From Paenibacillus turpanensis (GTDB taxonomy: Bacteria > Bacillota > Bacilli > Paenibacillales > YIM-B00363), in contig NZ_WTLI01000002.1 of assembly GCF_011421635.1 (NCBI RefSeq), forward strand, positions 124,347 to 188,346: a stretch of 64,000 nucleotides of DNA. The letters are read 5' to 3'. The translations under genes were made by a program, and so were the position numbers. The first letter of the stretch is position 1, and the number at the start of each line of letters is the position of its first letter. The notes beneath the pieces are model-generated. The model saw only the letters and a list, made by a program, of their open reading frames with translations. It did not search any database and was not told the origin of the DNA. Shown here piece by piece: positions 51,871 through 60,518 of this stretch.

Positions 51871-53400
51871 TTATTTCTTTGCTGCGTTGTAGGAAGCTGT
51901 GAACTCTTCCATGATTGCGTTTCCGCCTTCAGACTTCCACTGATCTACAGCCTTCTGGAAGCCTGCTTCGTCGATGCTGCCAAGAATGTACTTGTACGTA
52001 GCGTCTTTGATCAGCTCTTGAAGTCTTGCGCCTTTTTCTGCATACGTCTTGGAATCAAGCGGTGCAGTTGGATCATGGATCAAGGATTTGTTGTTATCTT
52101 TAACTAGCTTTTCTGCCTTATCCTTTGCAGGAAGGGTGTGGATCGGAACGAACATATCGATCGAGCTTTCGCCACCAACTTGAAGCGCTTGGTACGCTTT
52201 AACTTCGCGATCAGTCAGCTTCTTATCTTCGGAAGGAACGATCTTGTCGCCTTCCTTCTTATAGTGAGGACCTTCTACGCCCCAGTAAATCAGGTTGCCG
52301 AGCTCAGGGCTCATCAATTTGTCATAGAAGGAAAGAATAGCTTTCAGCTCAGCTTCTGTTTTTACAGCAGATTTCGGGAACAATGTTGCGGAACCGTAAC
52401 CTGGAATTGCCCAGACTTGGAATGTTCCTTGCGGCCCTTTGATATCGTTCTGAACATCGAGTACAATGTTAGGGTTAACATCGATCATTTTGGTATGCAA
52501 GCTTACTACGTCTCCCATGGAGCCGATGTACATACCTGCTTTACCAGTGATGAACAGGTTTTGCTGGTCCGTCTTACTTGTTACAGGGAAGTCCTTGTTA
52601 ATCAGGCCTTCGGAGTGAAGACGCTTAAAGTATTTCAATGTTTCCACATAGTTCGGATTCATGAATTCCGGCTGAATTTTGCCGTCCTTCACTTCGAAGT
52701 TGTTCGGTACGCCGAAGTACGATGCAACGGTCTTCCAAGCGCCGTAAACCAAATCGCTGCGGTCAGTAATGCCGATTGTATCCTTCTTGCCGTTTTTGTC
52801 CGGGTCATTCTCTGTGAACGCTTTCGCCATTGCGTACAATTCTTCCGTATTTGTCGGAGCCTTCAAGCCGAGATTGTCAGCCCAGTCCTTACGGTAGATC
52901 AAGCCTTGGCGGGACAGCGGACGCTCTTGATACAGGGAGTAAATCTTTCCGTCAACCGATACGTTGTTCAATACGTTCTTATCCAGCTTGCTCAGGTTCG
53001 GGTAGTCCTTCAAAAGAGGCCCGATCTCCCAGAACTGGTTGTTACGGATCGCGTCACGGAACATAATTAAGGAAGTTTGGTTCTTCATATAAACAACTTG
53101 CGGAAGTGTTCCTGTTGCAAAGGAAGCGTTCAACTTTTCTTCGTAGCTGCCGTCCGGTACCCATTGGATATCCAAGTCAACATTTGCTTTTTCTTCAACA
53201 AGCTTTTCAATCATGTCAGATGGTACTTCAGGTGTGTGCAAGTTCGCCATGATGCTGATCTTCGTAGGTCCTTTTGGTGCTTCAGCCTGTCCACCAGCTG
53301 CGTTTGGTTGTTCTGCTTCTTTAGTACCAGACGCGCAACCAGCAACTAATGAAACTGCAAGCGTTGTGGAAAGCAATAAGCTTACCTGTTTTTTGTTCAT
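51871..53400 (-). CDS. extracellular sugar-binding lipoprotein (LplA/YtcQ type)
   Basis: Lipoprotein of 509 residues. The signal peptide ends with lipobox LVAGC, with Cys about residue 22. The mature protein resembles the LplA/YtcQ family of solute-binding proteins: NVDLDIQWVPDGSYEEKLNA, QLPQVVYMKN-like hinge, and PLSRQGLIYRKDWADNLGLK. It captures an oligosaccharide and hands it to the two permeases. ATG 53398-53400 is chosen, with TGGAGG upstream; the longer frame to 53475 has no ribosome site and would hide the signal peptide. It is divergent from the AraC-type regulator. Confidence 0.92.
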   Translation of the reverse strand: MNKKQVSLLLSTTLAVSLVAGCASGTKEAEQPNAAGGQAEAPKGPTKISIMANLHTPEVPSDMIEKLVEEKANVDLDIQWVPDGSYEEKLNASFATGTLPQVVYMKNQTSLIMFRDAIRNNQFWEIGPLLKDYPNLSKLDKNVLNNVSVDGKIYSLYQERPLSRQGLIYRKDWADNLGLKAPTNTEELYAMAKAFTENDPDKNGKKDTIGITDRSDLVYGAWKTVASYFGVPNNFEVKDGKIQPEFMNPNYVETLKYFKRLHSEGLINKDFPVTSKTDQQNLFITGKAGMYIGSMGDVVSLHTKMIDVNPNIVLDVQNDIKGPQGTFQVWAIPGYGSATLFPKSAVKTEAELKAILSFYDKLMSPELGNLIYWGVEGPHYKKEGDKIVPSEDKKLTDREVKAYQALQVGGESSIDMFVPIHTLPAKDKAEKLVKDNNKSLIHDPTAPLDSKTYAEKGARLQELIKDATYKYILGSIDEAGFQKAVDQWKSEGGNAIMEEFTASYNAAKK

Positions 53401-53569
53401 GGGTTGACCTCCATTTTTTCTGTAATGTTTGTTGGTTGGTGACTTGCTGATCTCAATATAACAAGAGGCCAGCAATTACGTATATAATCCTCGCATAAGG
53501 GAACCGAAGCGCAGGCTGTACTTCCCTTATAAATAGAGGCGAGAACCGCAAAACGCATTACAATTACAG

Positions 53570-53665
53570 CCAATCTAATCTGATGATCATCCACCATAAA
53601 ATGATTATTGCCCTTGATTATCATAAAAATTAGAATAAGAATGTTGAGCTATAAATGATTATCAT
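53570..53665. promoter_or_regulatory. array of TGATTATCAT-like motifs in a divergent promoter region
   Basis: The 290-base gap between the binding-protein gene and the AraC regulator contains CCAATCTAATCTGATGATCA (53570-53589), ATGATTATTG (53601-53610), TTGATTATCAT (53614-53624) and the perfect palindrome ATGATTATCAT (53655-53665). The copies suggest several binding sites for one regulator, probably the AraC protein or the DeoR protein encoded nearby. The same composite motif recurs after the AraC gene. Confidence 0.5.
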
Positions 53666-53690
53666 CGTTTTCAACTGAGAGGTGCATGAC

Positions 53691-56009
53691 ATGAATCGAC
53701 TTTCTTTATATAGAAAAATGGTTGTTTACGGCTGCATAATTAGCATTATCCCATTGATTATTTTAGGATATTTTTCCTATATGAAATCCTCTAAAGCTAT
53801 TCAAGAACAAGTGGATCGCAGCAACATCCAGCTCATCCGCCAAACAAACGGAAACGTAGAACAAATCTTAAAAACGATCGACCATACCTTGAATTACGTC
53901 GTCAATTCAAACTTGATGCTTGATGCAACATACCGTAAGATTACGTATTTGGATTTTCAAACCTACAATAATATAAGAAAAGAATTAAGCCATCTTCAAT
54001 CTTATGATACAAAGGTAACCGATGTAATTATTTTGAATGCCTACAATAATTGGATTATTAACAACAATGGCTTATATCCATTAAACTCCTATCCGACGAT
54101 GGACAAGCTGCTCGATATGTTTAAGCTGCCCTATACCTCCAATTGGGTACTGCTCGAAACCGGAGAACTGGGCAAGTCAGACGCAGAGAGCTACGGCTGT
54201 AAATATACGATTAATCTGGTTAAAAAAATGCCTTACCATACCTTTGAAAAGCGCGGTTTAGCGATTGCAACGATCCCTGCGTGCCTCTTAGCGTCCGAAA
54301 TGGAGAATCATCAAGAAGCAAGAGAGGTCATGATCGTCAATAAAGAAAACCAGATTATTATTCATGCAGATGAATCAAAGGTTGGTCTTACATTAGCCGA
54401 AGCTGGTTATTTCAATGAACAAGACGCAGCGAAAATGTCGGAAAAAACCGGACAATTTGAAATCAATACTGCTTCCGGGGCAAAATCAGTCACTTATACC
54501 CATTCCAGCTTTAATGACTGGGTTTATGTTTCCTTTACAGAGCTCAATGTTATCAAAAAAGATTCGCGTGCAATCGGTTGGTTTACACTCTTTGTTTGTA
54601 TTTTAATGATCGGAGTTTCATTAACGGCAGTGTGGTTCGGCAGCCGTAAAATGTACACGCCGGTAAAAACAATTTTAACGGCCATTTCCGAGCGAATTCC
54701 CGACCCGCAGTTAACAAAAAGAGACGAATTCCAAATCATTAACGAGCATTTGAATGAGCTTTTCACCTCAAACTCAAGCTTAAAACAAGAAATAACGAAG
54801 CATTCGCAGCAGGTTCGGACCTTTTTCTTAACAAAGCTGTTTCAGGGCAACGTAACGAAGACGGAAATCGAGCAAAAGGCTGAATTGTTCGGTTTTAGCG
54901 CCCACACGCAGGACTGGGAAAGTCAAGTCGTGCTTACCCTGCAAATTGATCTGCTTGGTCAAACCCGATATGACAGCAAGGACTTAGACCTTCTTTTGTT
55001 TGCGATCAATAATATAATTGAAGAAATTGTTCCTCAGGAAGAACGGCTTCCGCCGGTCATTTTGGACCAGACACAGGTTACGATGGTCCGGTCTCGCAGC
55101 CTTAGCACGAAAAACGATCAAGTCGGAGACGACATTTATAAGTTAACCGAAACCATCCAACAAAAAATCAAACAATTTTTGGATTTAGATGTCAGCATCG
55201 GCATAAGCCTTCCATTCAAATCGCTTCATAAAACGGCACGAGCTTATCAGGAAGGCATCGAAGCGTTAAAACAACGTCTAAAACTCGGTAAAGGGGTCAT
55301 CATTCCTTTCTCGAGCATCAATTCGGGAAAGCATACCCTTATTTATCCGTTCCCTTCGCTGCTCGAAAATGAATTAATCGATTCCATCAAGCTTGCGGAC
55401 GAAGAAAAGGCCCTTGAACTGCTCAGACAATGGCTTGACGAAGTTTTTCATATGGAGCGCTCCCCGCACGAGTATCAAATCTCATTAATGCGGCTGCTCA
55501 ACGATCTTATGATTGTGATGCAGGAGGCGGGAATTCGATTGCAGCAGCTGGATTTACAGGAAGGCCCGATCTATGAGGAATTGCTCCAGCTGTATGTGAA
55601 TACAGAAATTGAAGCGTGGTTTAAAACCAAAATCATCATGCCGATGATTCAAGTGTTTAGGGATCGCCGCGACTCCCAGTACCAGAACTTATCGGAACAA
55701 ATTATCGATATGATTCAGAAACATTTTGATACGGATTTAACGTTGGAGGAATGCGCCTCCAAGCTTCACTACAATTCGTTCTATTTGAGCAGCGTATTTA
55801 AAAAAGAAACGAGTATGTCTTTCAGTGAATATTTGTCGATGTATCGCTTTAACATGGCCAAAAAATGGCTGGTAGAAACAGATATGCCAATCAAAGATAT
55901 TGCCCAGAAATTAACCTACAATAACCCGCAAAACTTCATTCGTTCGTTCCGCAAACAGGAAGGGATGACGCCGGGACAATACCGCACCAAGTATGGTGTC
56001 TCTGAATAG
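53691..56009 (+). CDS. membrane-bound AraC-family regulator with extracellular sensor
   Basis: Regulator of 772 residues of the type common in Paenibacillus sugar loci. A first membrane helix (VVYGCIISIIPLIILGYFSY, about 10-29), an extracellular Cache-like sensor to about 285, and a second helix (WFTLFVCILMIGVSLTAVWF, near 300) are followed by a linker and a C-terminal HTH_18 domain (DLTLEECASKLHYNSFYLSSV and DMPIKDIAQKLTYNNPQNFI, about 675-770). It would sense an external sugar and activate the divergent ABC operon. GAGAGG precedes ATG 53691; a GTG at 53682 is less likely. Confidence 0.93.
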   Translation: MNRLSLYRKMVVYGCIISIIPLIILGYFSYMKSSKAIQEQVDRSNIQLIRQTNGNVEQILKTIDHTLNYVVNSNLMLDATYRKITYLDFQTYNNIRKELSHLQSYDTKVTDVIILNAYNNWIINNNGLYPLNSYPTMDKLLDMFKLPYTSNWVLLETGELGKSDAESYGCKYTINLVKKMPYHTFEKRGLAIATIPACLLASEMENHQEAREVMIVNKENQIIIHADESKVGLTLAEAGYFNEQDAAKMSEKTGQFEINTASGAKSVTYTHSSFNDWVYVSFTELNVIKKDSRAIGWFTLFVCILMIGVSLTAVWFGSRKMYTPVKTILTAISERIPDPQLTKRDEFQIINEHLNELFTSNSSLKQEITKHSQQVRTFFLTKLFQGNVTKTEIEQKAELFGFSAHTQDWESQVVLTLQIDLLGQTRYDSKDLDLLLFAINNIIEEIVPQEERLPPVILDQTQVTMVRSRSLSTKNDQVGDDIYKLTETIQQKIKQFLDLDVSIGISLPFKSLHKTARAYQEGIEALKQRLKLGKGVIIPFSSINSGKHTLIYPFPSLLENELIDSIKLADEEKALELLRQWLDEVFHMERSPHEYQISLMRLLNDLMIVMQEAGIRLQQLDLQEGPIYEELLQLYVNTEIEAWFKTKIIMPMIQVFRDRRDSQYQNLSEQIIDMIQKHFDTDLTLEECASKLHYNSFYLSSVFKKETSMSFSEYLSMYRFNMAKKWLVETDMPIKDIAQKLTYNNPQNFIRSFRKQEGMTPGQYRTKYGVSE

Positions 56010-56039
56010 AGATATGTTTTTAGCTGTCCAAGAAAAGGA

Positions 56040-56070
56040 AAAGGCGAGGATTTTCATCCTTCGCCTTTTT
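56040..56070. terminator. bidirectional terminator
   Basis: AAAGGCGAGGAT and ATCCTTCGCCTTT pair with one bulge, flanked by A and T runs. It lies between the convergent AraC and DeoR genes. Confidence 0.85.
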
Positions 56071-56135
56071 CCCTATTTCTTTTGACTCTAACATCTATAA
56101 TTATCATTTACTGCTCTACAATTATCGTGTATTTA

Positions 56136-56167
56136 CCAATCTAATCTAATGATTATCATGATTATCG
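56136..56167. repeat. second copy of the CCAATCTAATCT-ATGATTATCAT motif
   Basis: CCAATCTAATCTAATGATTA followed by TCATGATTATCG. The first 22 bases match 53570-53591 at about 20 positions, and TGATTATC is repeated every nine bases. It lies between the convergent AraC and DeoR genes, where a promoter operator would not be expected, so it may be an auxiliary looping site or a repeat. Confidence 0.5.
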
Positions 56168-56203
56168 TTCGAAAAAAGCTCATTTGCAGCCCTACACTCT
56201 AAC

Positions 56204-56953
56204 CTAACGTGCAATAATGAGCTCTCGAATGTTCTCCGTAAACATTCGGTCCATTTGTTCATCCGTAACAACCGTATCGATTTGTTCCCAATCGGCAACC
56301 TGCGCAAACGCCTGTACTCCAAATTTACTGAAGTCCGCCAGCAGGATTACACGGTCCGCTATTGCAATCATCTGCTGCTTAATCCGTCCCTGAAGCTCAT
56401 TAGAATCGCTAATCCCCCGTTCAGGATGAATTCCTCTGCATGAGATAAAAGCTTTATCAACGTGATATTGCTGCAAGGAACGCTCGGCCAGCGGTCCAAC
56501 AAAGGATAATGATCGGGATGAAACAATTCCACCCGTAGAGATCACCTGAATTTTTTCCTTTGAGCTGAGTTCAAGCGCTACGCGGATTGAATTCGTAAGA
56601 ACAGTCAGCGGAATATCCGGTAAAATCGCCGCCATACACCAAGCAGTTGAGCTGGCATCCAGGATAATGCGATCATTCGGTTCAACGAGACGAGCAGCTT
56701 CCCGAGCTATTCTTTGTTTTTCCGTTAGGTTCGTCGCTTCCCGAATCGTATATGAAAGCTCGGGCTGGTTGTCCTTTAAGCACACAGCTCCGCCATGGCT
56801 TCTCATCAACTTTCCCTCGGCTTCCAATCGGTCCAAATCGCGGCGAATCGTTTCCTCCGTTACCCCGCACAGCTCGCTCAACTCTGTAACCCGGATACTC
56901 CCGCGTTCATTTACGATCTCAACGATCTTATGCCACCGCTCAGCTGCTAGCAT
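56204..56953 (-). CDS. DeoR/GlpR-family sugar-responsive repressor
   Basis: Regulator of 249 residues. The N-terminal winged helix is ERWHKIVEIVNERGSIRVTE and CGVTEETIRRDLDRLEAEGKLMRSHGGA. The C-terminal sensor (DeoRC) has DRIILDASSTAWCMA, LTVLTNSIRVALEL, VISTGGIVSSRSLSFVGPLA and ADFSKFG, as in proteins that bind sugar phosphates. The start is ATG 56951-56953, with GAGGTC before; the longer frame lacks support. It stands next to the carbohydrate region and may repress it. Confidence 0.92.
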   Translation of the reverse strand: MLAAERWHKIVEIVNERGSIRVTELSELCGVTEETIRRDLDRLEAEGKLMRSHGGAVCLKDNQPELSYTIREATNLTEKQRIAREAARLVEPNDRIILDASSTAWCMAAILPDIPLTVLTNSIRVALELSSKEKIQVISTGGIVSSRSLSFVGPLAERSLQQYHVDKAFISCRGIHPERGISDSNELQGRIKQQMIAIADRVILLADFSKFGVQAFAQVADWEQIDTVVTDEQMDRMFTENIRELIIAR

Positions 56954-57057
56954 ACCATGACCTCTTTCCGCAAAATATAAAAATGCTTCTTTCATGATAC
57001 AACTGCCGCTATCCGAAGCGCAAACCCGAAACTATACACTATCCTCAATATAAACAG

Positions 57058-57091
57058 AAACTGCCTCGACCCTCAAAGAATCGAAGCAGTT
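57058..57091 (-). terminator. terminator of the wrbA-like gene
   Basis: On the minus strand AACTGCTTCGA and TCGAGGCAGTT pair with one G-U, followed by TCTGTTTATATT. Confidence 0.72.
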
Positions 57092-57126
57092 CACGGTTCA
57101 CAGTTCACGGTAAAGCTCACATATAC

Positions 57127-57831
57127 TTACTTAATATCCTTCGTCGCTTCGGCAAATCGTGCAACTCGCGCACCTAACCGCGCAGCCAAAACCAGCTCCC
57201 GCTCCTCGGGGATTCTCGAGCTGTCAGGACCAGCCAGGGTTGACGGTCCGTAAGGAGACCCGCCAATCGGTTCTGCCGTCAAGTATTCAGGATTTTGGGA
57301 ATAGGGAAGCCCCACATAAACCATTCCAAAGTGAAGCAAGGGGACAATCGAGGTGAGGATCGTCGCCTCATGTCCAGTATGAATGGAGCCAGCACTCGTC
57401 ATCACTCCAGTAGGCTTTCCTTCCAGCTCCCCTTCACTGCAAAGCTTACCGGCAAAATCCAAAAATAGCTTGACCTGAGCCGGCATCATTCCATAATAAG
57501 TGGGGAACCCCCAGACAATACCGTCCGCCCAACGTAAATCTTGGTTAGTCGCTTGCGGAATGTCCTTTTGCCGGTCCTGCGCAGCCTCATATTTTTCCCA
57601 CCGGGCTCCGACTCGAAACCGTCCCGCCAGTCCCGCCTCTTCCTTAAGCTCTTCGCCCCCTGCCTTCGGGCGGTCCTGATAAGCAGTTCTATTTTCTATG
57701 GAAAGAAGCTCCGGAATACGCACCACTCTAACTTGATGGTCTCCTGCACCCAGCACACCTTCAGCAGCAGCACTCGCCATTTCAAACACATGCCCGTACG
57801 CGCTGTAATAAACAATTGCAATATTAGCCAT
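57127..57831 (-). CDS. wrbA: WrbA-like NAD(P)H:quinone oxidoreductase
   Basis: Flavodoxin-fold protein of 234 residues. IAIVYYSAYGHVFEMASAAAEG is the FMN phosphate loop, GFPTYYGMMPAQVKLFLD the second FMN loop, and the C-terminal GSPYGPSTLAG followed by SRIPEERELVLAARLGARVA is diagnostic of WrbA. It is longer than E. coli WrbA because of an insert at about 58-90. It reduces quinones by two electrons. It is the last gene of a unit with the NMT1-like binding protein and the amidohydrolase, an unusual setting that suggests a role in ring-compound metabolism. Confidence 0.87.
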   Translation of the reverse strand: MANIAIVYYSAYGHVFEMASAAAEGVLGAGDHQVRVVRIPELLSIENRTAYQDRPKAGGEELKEEAGLAGRFRVGARWEKYEAAQDRQKDIPQATNQDLRWADGIVWGFPTYYGMMPAQVKLFLDFAGKLCSEGELEGKPTGVMTSAGSIHTGHEATILTSIVPLLHFGMVYVGLPYSQNPEYLTAEPIGGSPYGPSTLAGPDSSRIPEERELVLAARLGARVARFAEATKDIK

Positions 57832-57848
57832 TGCTAAAGCTCCCTTTT

Positions 57849-58916
57849 CTACGGCTTCGGCAAAAATTCGTTCGTGTACACCTGATCCAGCGGCTCCGCC
57901 GTCTTCAGCAAGCCGATATCAAGCAGCTGCTTTTGCAGCGTCTCCCACCGTTCTTTTGCCATGTAGCCGACTCCATTCGTTTCCGCATCTCCTCCATAAA
58001 CAAGATCAAGCTGCGCTTCGGCGCCGTATTTCATATGCTCCAGAGACATATCCGGATTTTTCTCGTGAATAAATTTATTAATTTCTTCAGAGTTAGTTTT
58101 ATAGTAGTTCCATCCTTTAATCGAGGCTTCTACATAGGCTTTAACGATATCTGGATGATTTTTAATATAATCCGCAGTCGTATAAAGCACATTTCCGTAT
58201 GGCTTATAACCGAAGTCCGCATTCAGGAAATAATCGACCTCTACACCTTGTTCCTTCATCGCAAACGGCTCGGCCGTAACATAGATTTGGGTAGCTGCAG
58301 ACGGGTCACTTACAAAATTGGCAAGAGAGCCGGTATACTTCATTTCTTGGACCTGATCCAGGTTATAGGCCCTTTTAAAATATTCCCAGTACGCAACACC
58401 ACTGGCAACGTACACCTTTTGACCGTTTAAGTCCTCGATGCTTTTGTACTTCCCTTTATGGAACATAATTCCCTGTGCATTCGTTTGGAAGGTAGCGGCG
58501 ATAACGACGAGAGGGATACCGTTTTGCCTCGCCAGCAGCACCTCATCGGCCTGCCCCATACCAAACTGAGCCTTACCGGAAGCCACAATTTGAGTGGAAG
58601 AAACACCAGGACCGCCGGATTGAATCGTCATGTCCAATCCAGCTTCTTTATAGAAATCCTTCACAAGTGCAGCATATTGTCCGCCATGCTCTGGCTCAGC
58701 AAACCAGTTTGTCACTTGGGTTACTGACGTAAGCTTCTTTGCTTCAGGCGCTGCAGCGCTATTCTTATTTGTTCCTGCACCAGCTGGCTCCGATGGAGGC
58801 GCGCTGGTTTCCTTAGGGGCACATCCAGCAAGCATAACAAACAAGCTAAGCAGCAAAACCCCGGCAGAACGCATACCGATCCCACTGTGTAAAAAGCATG
58901 AAATTCGTTCCTTCAT
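57849..58916 (-). CDS. NMT1/THI5-like substrate-binding lipoprotein
   Basis: Lipoprotein of 355 residues. The signal peptide ends in lipobox MLAGC. The mature part resembles NMT1/THI5/SsuA proteins: VTQVTNWFAEPEHGGQYAAL, LDMTIQSGGPGVSSTQIVASG, QADEVLLARQNGIPLVVIAA and MFHKGKYKSIEDLNGQKVYV. Such proteins bind pyrimidines, taurine or other small molecules for import. No permease or ATPase gene follows here, so the rest of the transporter must be elsewhere or upstream. The start at ATG 58914-58916 has GGAGGG upstream. Pyrimidine/purine-type ligand is inferred from neighbours. Confidence 0.9.
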   Translation of the reverse strand: MKERISCFLHSGIGMRSAGVLLLSLFVMLAGCAPKETSAPPSEPAGAGTNKNSAAAPEAKKLTSVTQVTNWFAEPEHGGQYAALVKDFYKEAGLDMTIQSGGPGVSSTQIVASGKAQFGMGQADEVLLARQNGIPLVVIAATFQTNAQGIMFHKGKYKSIEDLNGQKVYVASGVAYWEYFKRAYNLDQVQEMKYTGSLANFVSDPSAATQIYVTAEPFAMKEQGVEVDYFLNADFGYKPYGNVLYTTADYIKNHPDIVKAYVEASIKGWNYYKTNSEEINKFIHEKNPDMSLEHMKYGAEAQLDLVYGGDAETNGVGYMAKERWETLQKQLLDIGLLKTAEPLDQVYTNEFLPKP

Positions 58917-58989
58917 GTTTCTCCCTCCATATCGCTCTCTTGAATGTGTATGTAAACCCGGAGATCGCCGGATCGACATCAAGCGCAGG

Positions 58990-60315
58990 CTATAAAACAG
59001 CAGCAGCATTTTTATCAAAATCGGGCCACACTGAGGCTTGTGTCATTACGGAAATCCACCGACCGTGATTGTAGACCCAACGGTTCCCCGGCACCTCGGT
59101 AAACATCTCTCTAGGATGACAAGCGTCCACCACGACGAAACGAGCCGTGTTCCCCGGTTTAACACCGTAATCCGTAAGACCCGTTAGCTGTGCCGGATGA
59201 GAGGTGATCATGTGAAGCAAGTCGTACATTTCCCGCTCACCCGCCATATGTGCAGCATAAGCGGTGACAAGTCCAATCTGCACAAGATCCCCTTTTCCAA
59301 AAGGATGAAACGGATCTTGGATGTTATCTGAAGCTGCGGCAACTGGGATTCCAGCACCGAGCAGCTCCTTCACTCTTGTAACCCCCCTGCGGACCGTCCC
59401 TTTATCGCCCCTTCCCTGCAAATACAAATTTACGGCCGGGAGTGTAATCGCCCCGACACCGGCTTCCGCCATCAAGGAAATGACACGCTCTGCGTCTTCC
59501 TGTTCACGGGCAGCCAAAGCGCAAAGATGTCCCGCATTCACTTTGTGCTGGTACCCCCACCGGATCGTTTCACGGCATATATCGTCGATCGTTTGCACCA
59601 TGGGATCATCACTTTCATCCACATGCAAATCCAAGCTTTTATCATGCCTGACAGCCTTACGGAATGCCCATTCCACATGTGCGGCCGGATCCGGGGATAA
59701 GTGTGGAGCTCCACCCAAGCCGTCGATCCCCATACGGAACGCTTCCTCCACCCAATCGTTGATTTCGTTTTGCTGCTCCGGATCATAGGGCACCATCGGG
59801 AAAAATTGCAGGTCAATATAGGGACGCACCTTTTCTCTAGCCTCAAGCGCGGCCTCAATGGTCCGAAATACAACCTCCTTCCCCCAGCGAGCCGGAAAAT
59901 CCAAGTGGCTGCGCAGCACTACCGAACCAAACGACGCCGCCCGCATGGCTGCCTTTACCATCCGTTTCGTGATTTCTTCCTTACTGAAAAGCTGCACCGA
60001 TTCCCGGTAATTATCGATAGCCTCCAGCAGCGTACCTGACTTATTGCCGACTTTATAAATGGAATAAGCTTTATCCAAATGCATGTGTGCATCCACAAAT
60101 CCCGGCAAAAGCATACGCCCCTCCAAATCGATCAAACCGTCAGGGGATGGCTCTACTCCTGCATTGGAAATGGGAATATGAGTGAGGGAGTCCTGGATAT
60201 GCGGTTGTCGCTGAACAGTGTTCCAACGACCGCCTCGAATCGATAATTCAAATAAATGGTTTGGATCCTCAAGTGGTAAAGAGACATTTATGAATGTGAT
60301 GTCACCTTTCCTCAT
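58990..60315 (-). CDS. cytosine deaminase-like amidohydrolase
   Basis: Metal-dependent amidohydrolase of 441 residues. Metal ligands are in GFVDAHMHLDKAYS (HxH), LDLHVDESDDP (His), KVNAGHLCALA (His) and AASDNIQDPFHPFGKGDLV (Asp). The SDN-DPF-P-G pattern is typical of cytosine deaminase-like proteins (CodA/AtzC branch). It would release ammonia from an N-heterocycle. It lies downstream of allantoinase and xanthine dehydrogenase genes and upstream of a pyrimidine-type binding protein, so nucleobase use is likely. ATG 60313-60315 is preceded by GGGGG. Confidence 0.87.
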   Translation of the reverse strand: MRKGDITFINVSLPLEDPNHLFELSIRGGRWNTVQRQPHIQDSLTHIPISNAGVEPSPDGLIDLEGRMLLPGFVDAHMHLDKAYSIYKVGNKSGTLLEAIDNYRESVQLFSKEEITKRMVKAAMRAASFGSVVLRSHLDFPARWGKEVVFRTIEAALEAREKVRPYIDLQFFPMVPYDPEQQNEINDWVEEAFRMGIDGLGGAPHLSPDPAAHVEWAFRKAVRHDKSLDLHVDESDDPMVQTIDDICRETIRWGYQHKVNAGHLCALAAREQEDAERVISLMAEAGVGAITLPAVNLYLQGRGDKGTVRRGVTRVKELLGAGIPVAAASDNIQDPFHPFGKGDLVQIGLVTAYAAHMAGEREMYDLLHMITSHPAQLTGLTDYGVKPGNTARFVVVDACHPREMFTEVPGNRWVYNHGRWISVMTQASVWPDFDKNAAAVL

Positions 60316-60384
60316 GTTCAACCCCCTTAATTTCCTTCTCACGCCTTCATTTTAGAAATATCCGGGCAAGCCAACAAGGTGCAG

Positions 60385-60406
60385 GATAAACAATTGTCAA
60401 TTTATC
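60385..60406. promoter_or_regulatory. candidate operator/promoter of the amidohydrolase unit
   Basis: GATAAA-N10-TTTATC is an inverted repeat; on the minus strand it contains TTGACA, a perfect -35 box, though a good -10 is not evident. It lies 70 bases upstream of the amidohydrolase start. Confidence 0.4.
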
Positions 60407-60472
60407 TAACATGAAGTTTCGTTTTTGTGAGCAGCGCACGATCAGTTGTAAAAAAATGGTCCTCTCTATCGT

Positions 60473-60510
60473 AAAAAAAGAAACAGCACCCTCCATGATA
60501 AGAGAGTGCT
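60473..60510 (-). terminator. terminator of the allantoinase operon
   Basis: On the minus strand AGCACTCTC pairs with GAGGGTGCT and is followed by TTTCTTTTTTT. It lies directly after the allantoinase stop codon. Confidence 0.88.
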
Positions 60511-60518
60511 GAGTTTGT

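Noticed and set aside
53655..53665. ATGATTATCAT as a Fur box
   Set aside because: It matches the centre of the classical Fur consensus, but the outer bases do not fit the 7-1-7 pattern of Bacillales and the neighbouring genes are for sugar use.
57088..57112. Short tandem copies of TTCACGG/TTCACAG
   Set aside because: Three seven-base units next to a terminator; too short to be a CRISPR or meaningful repeat array.
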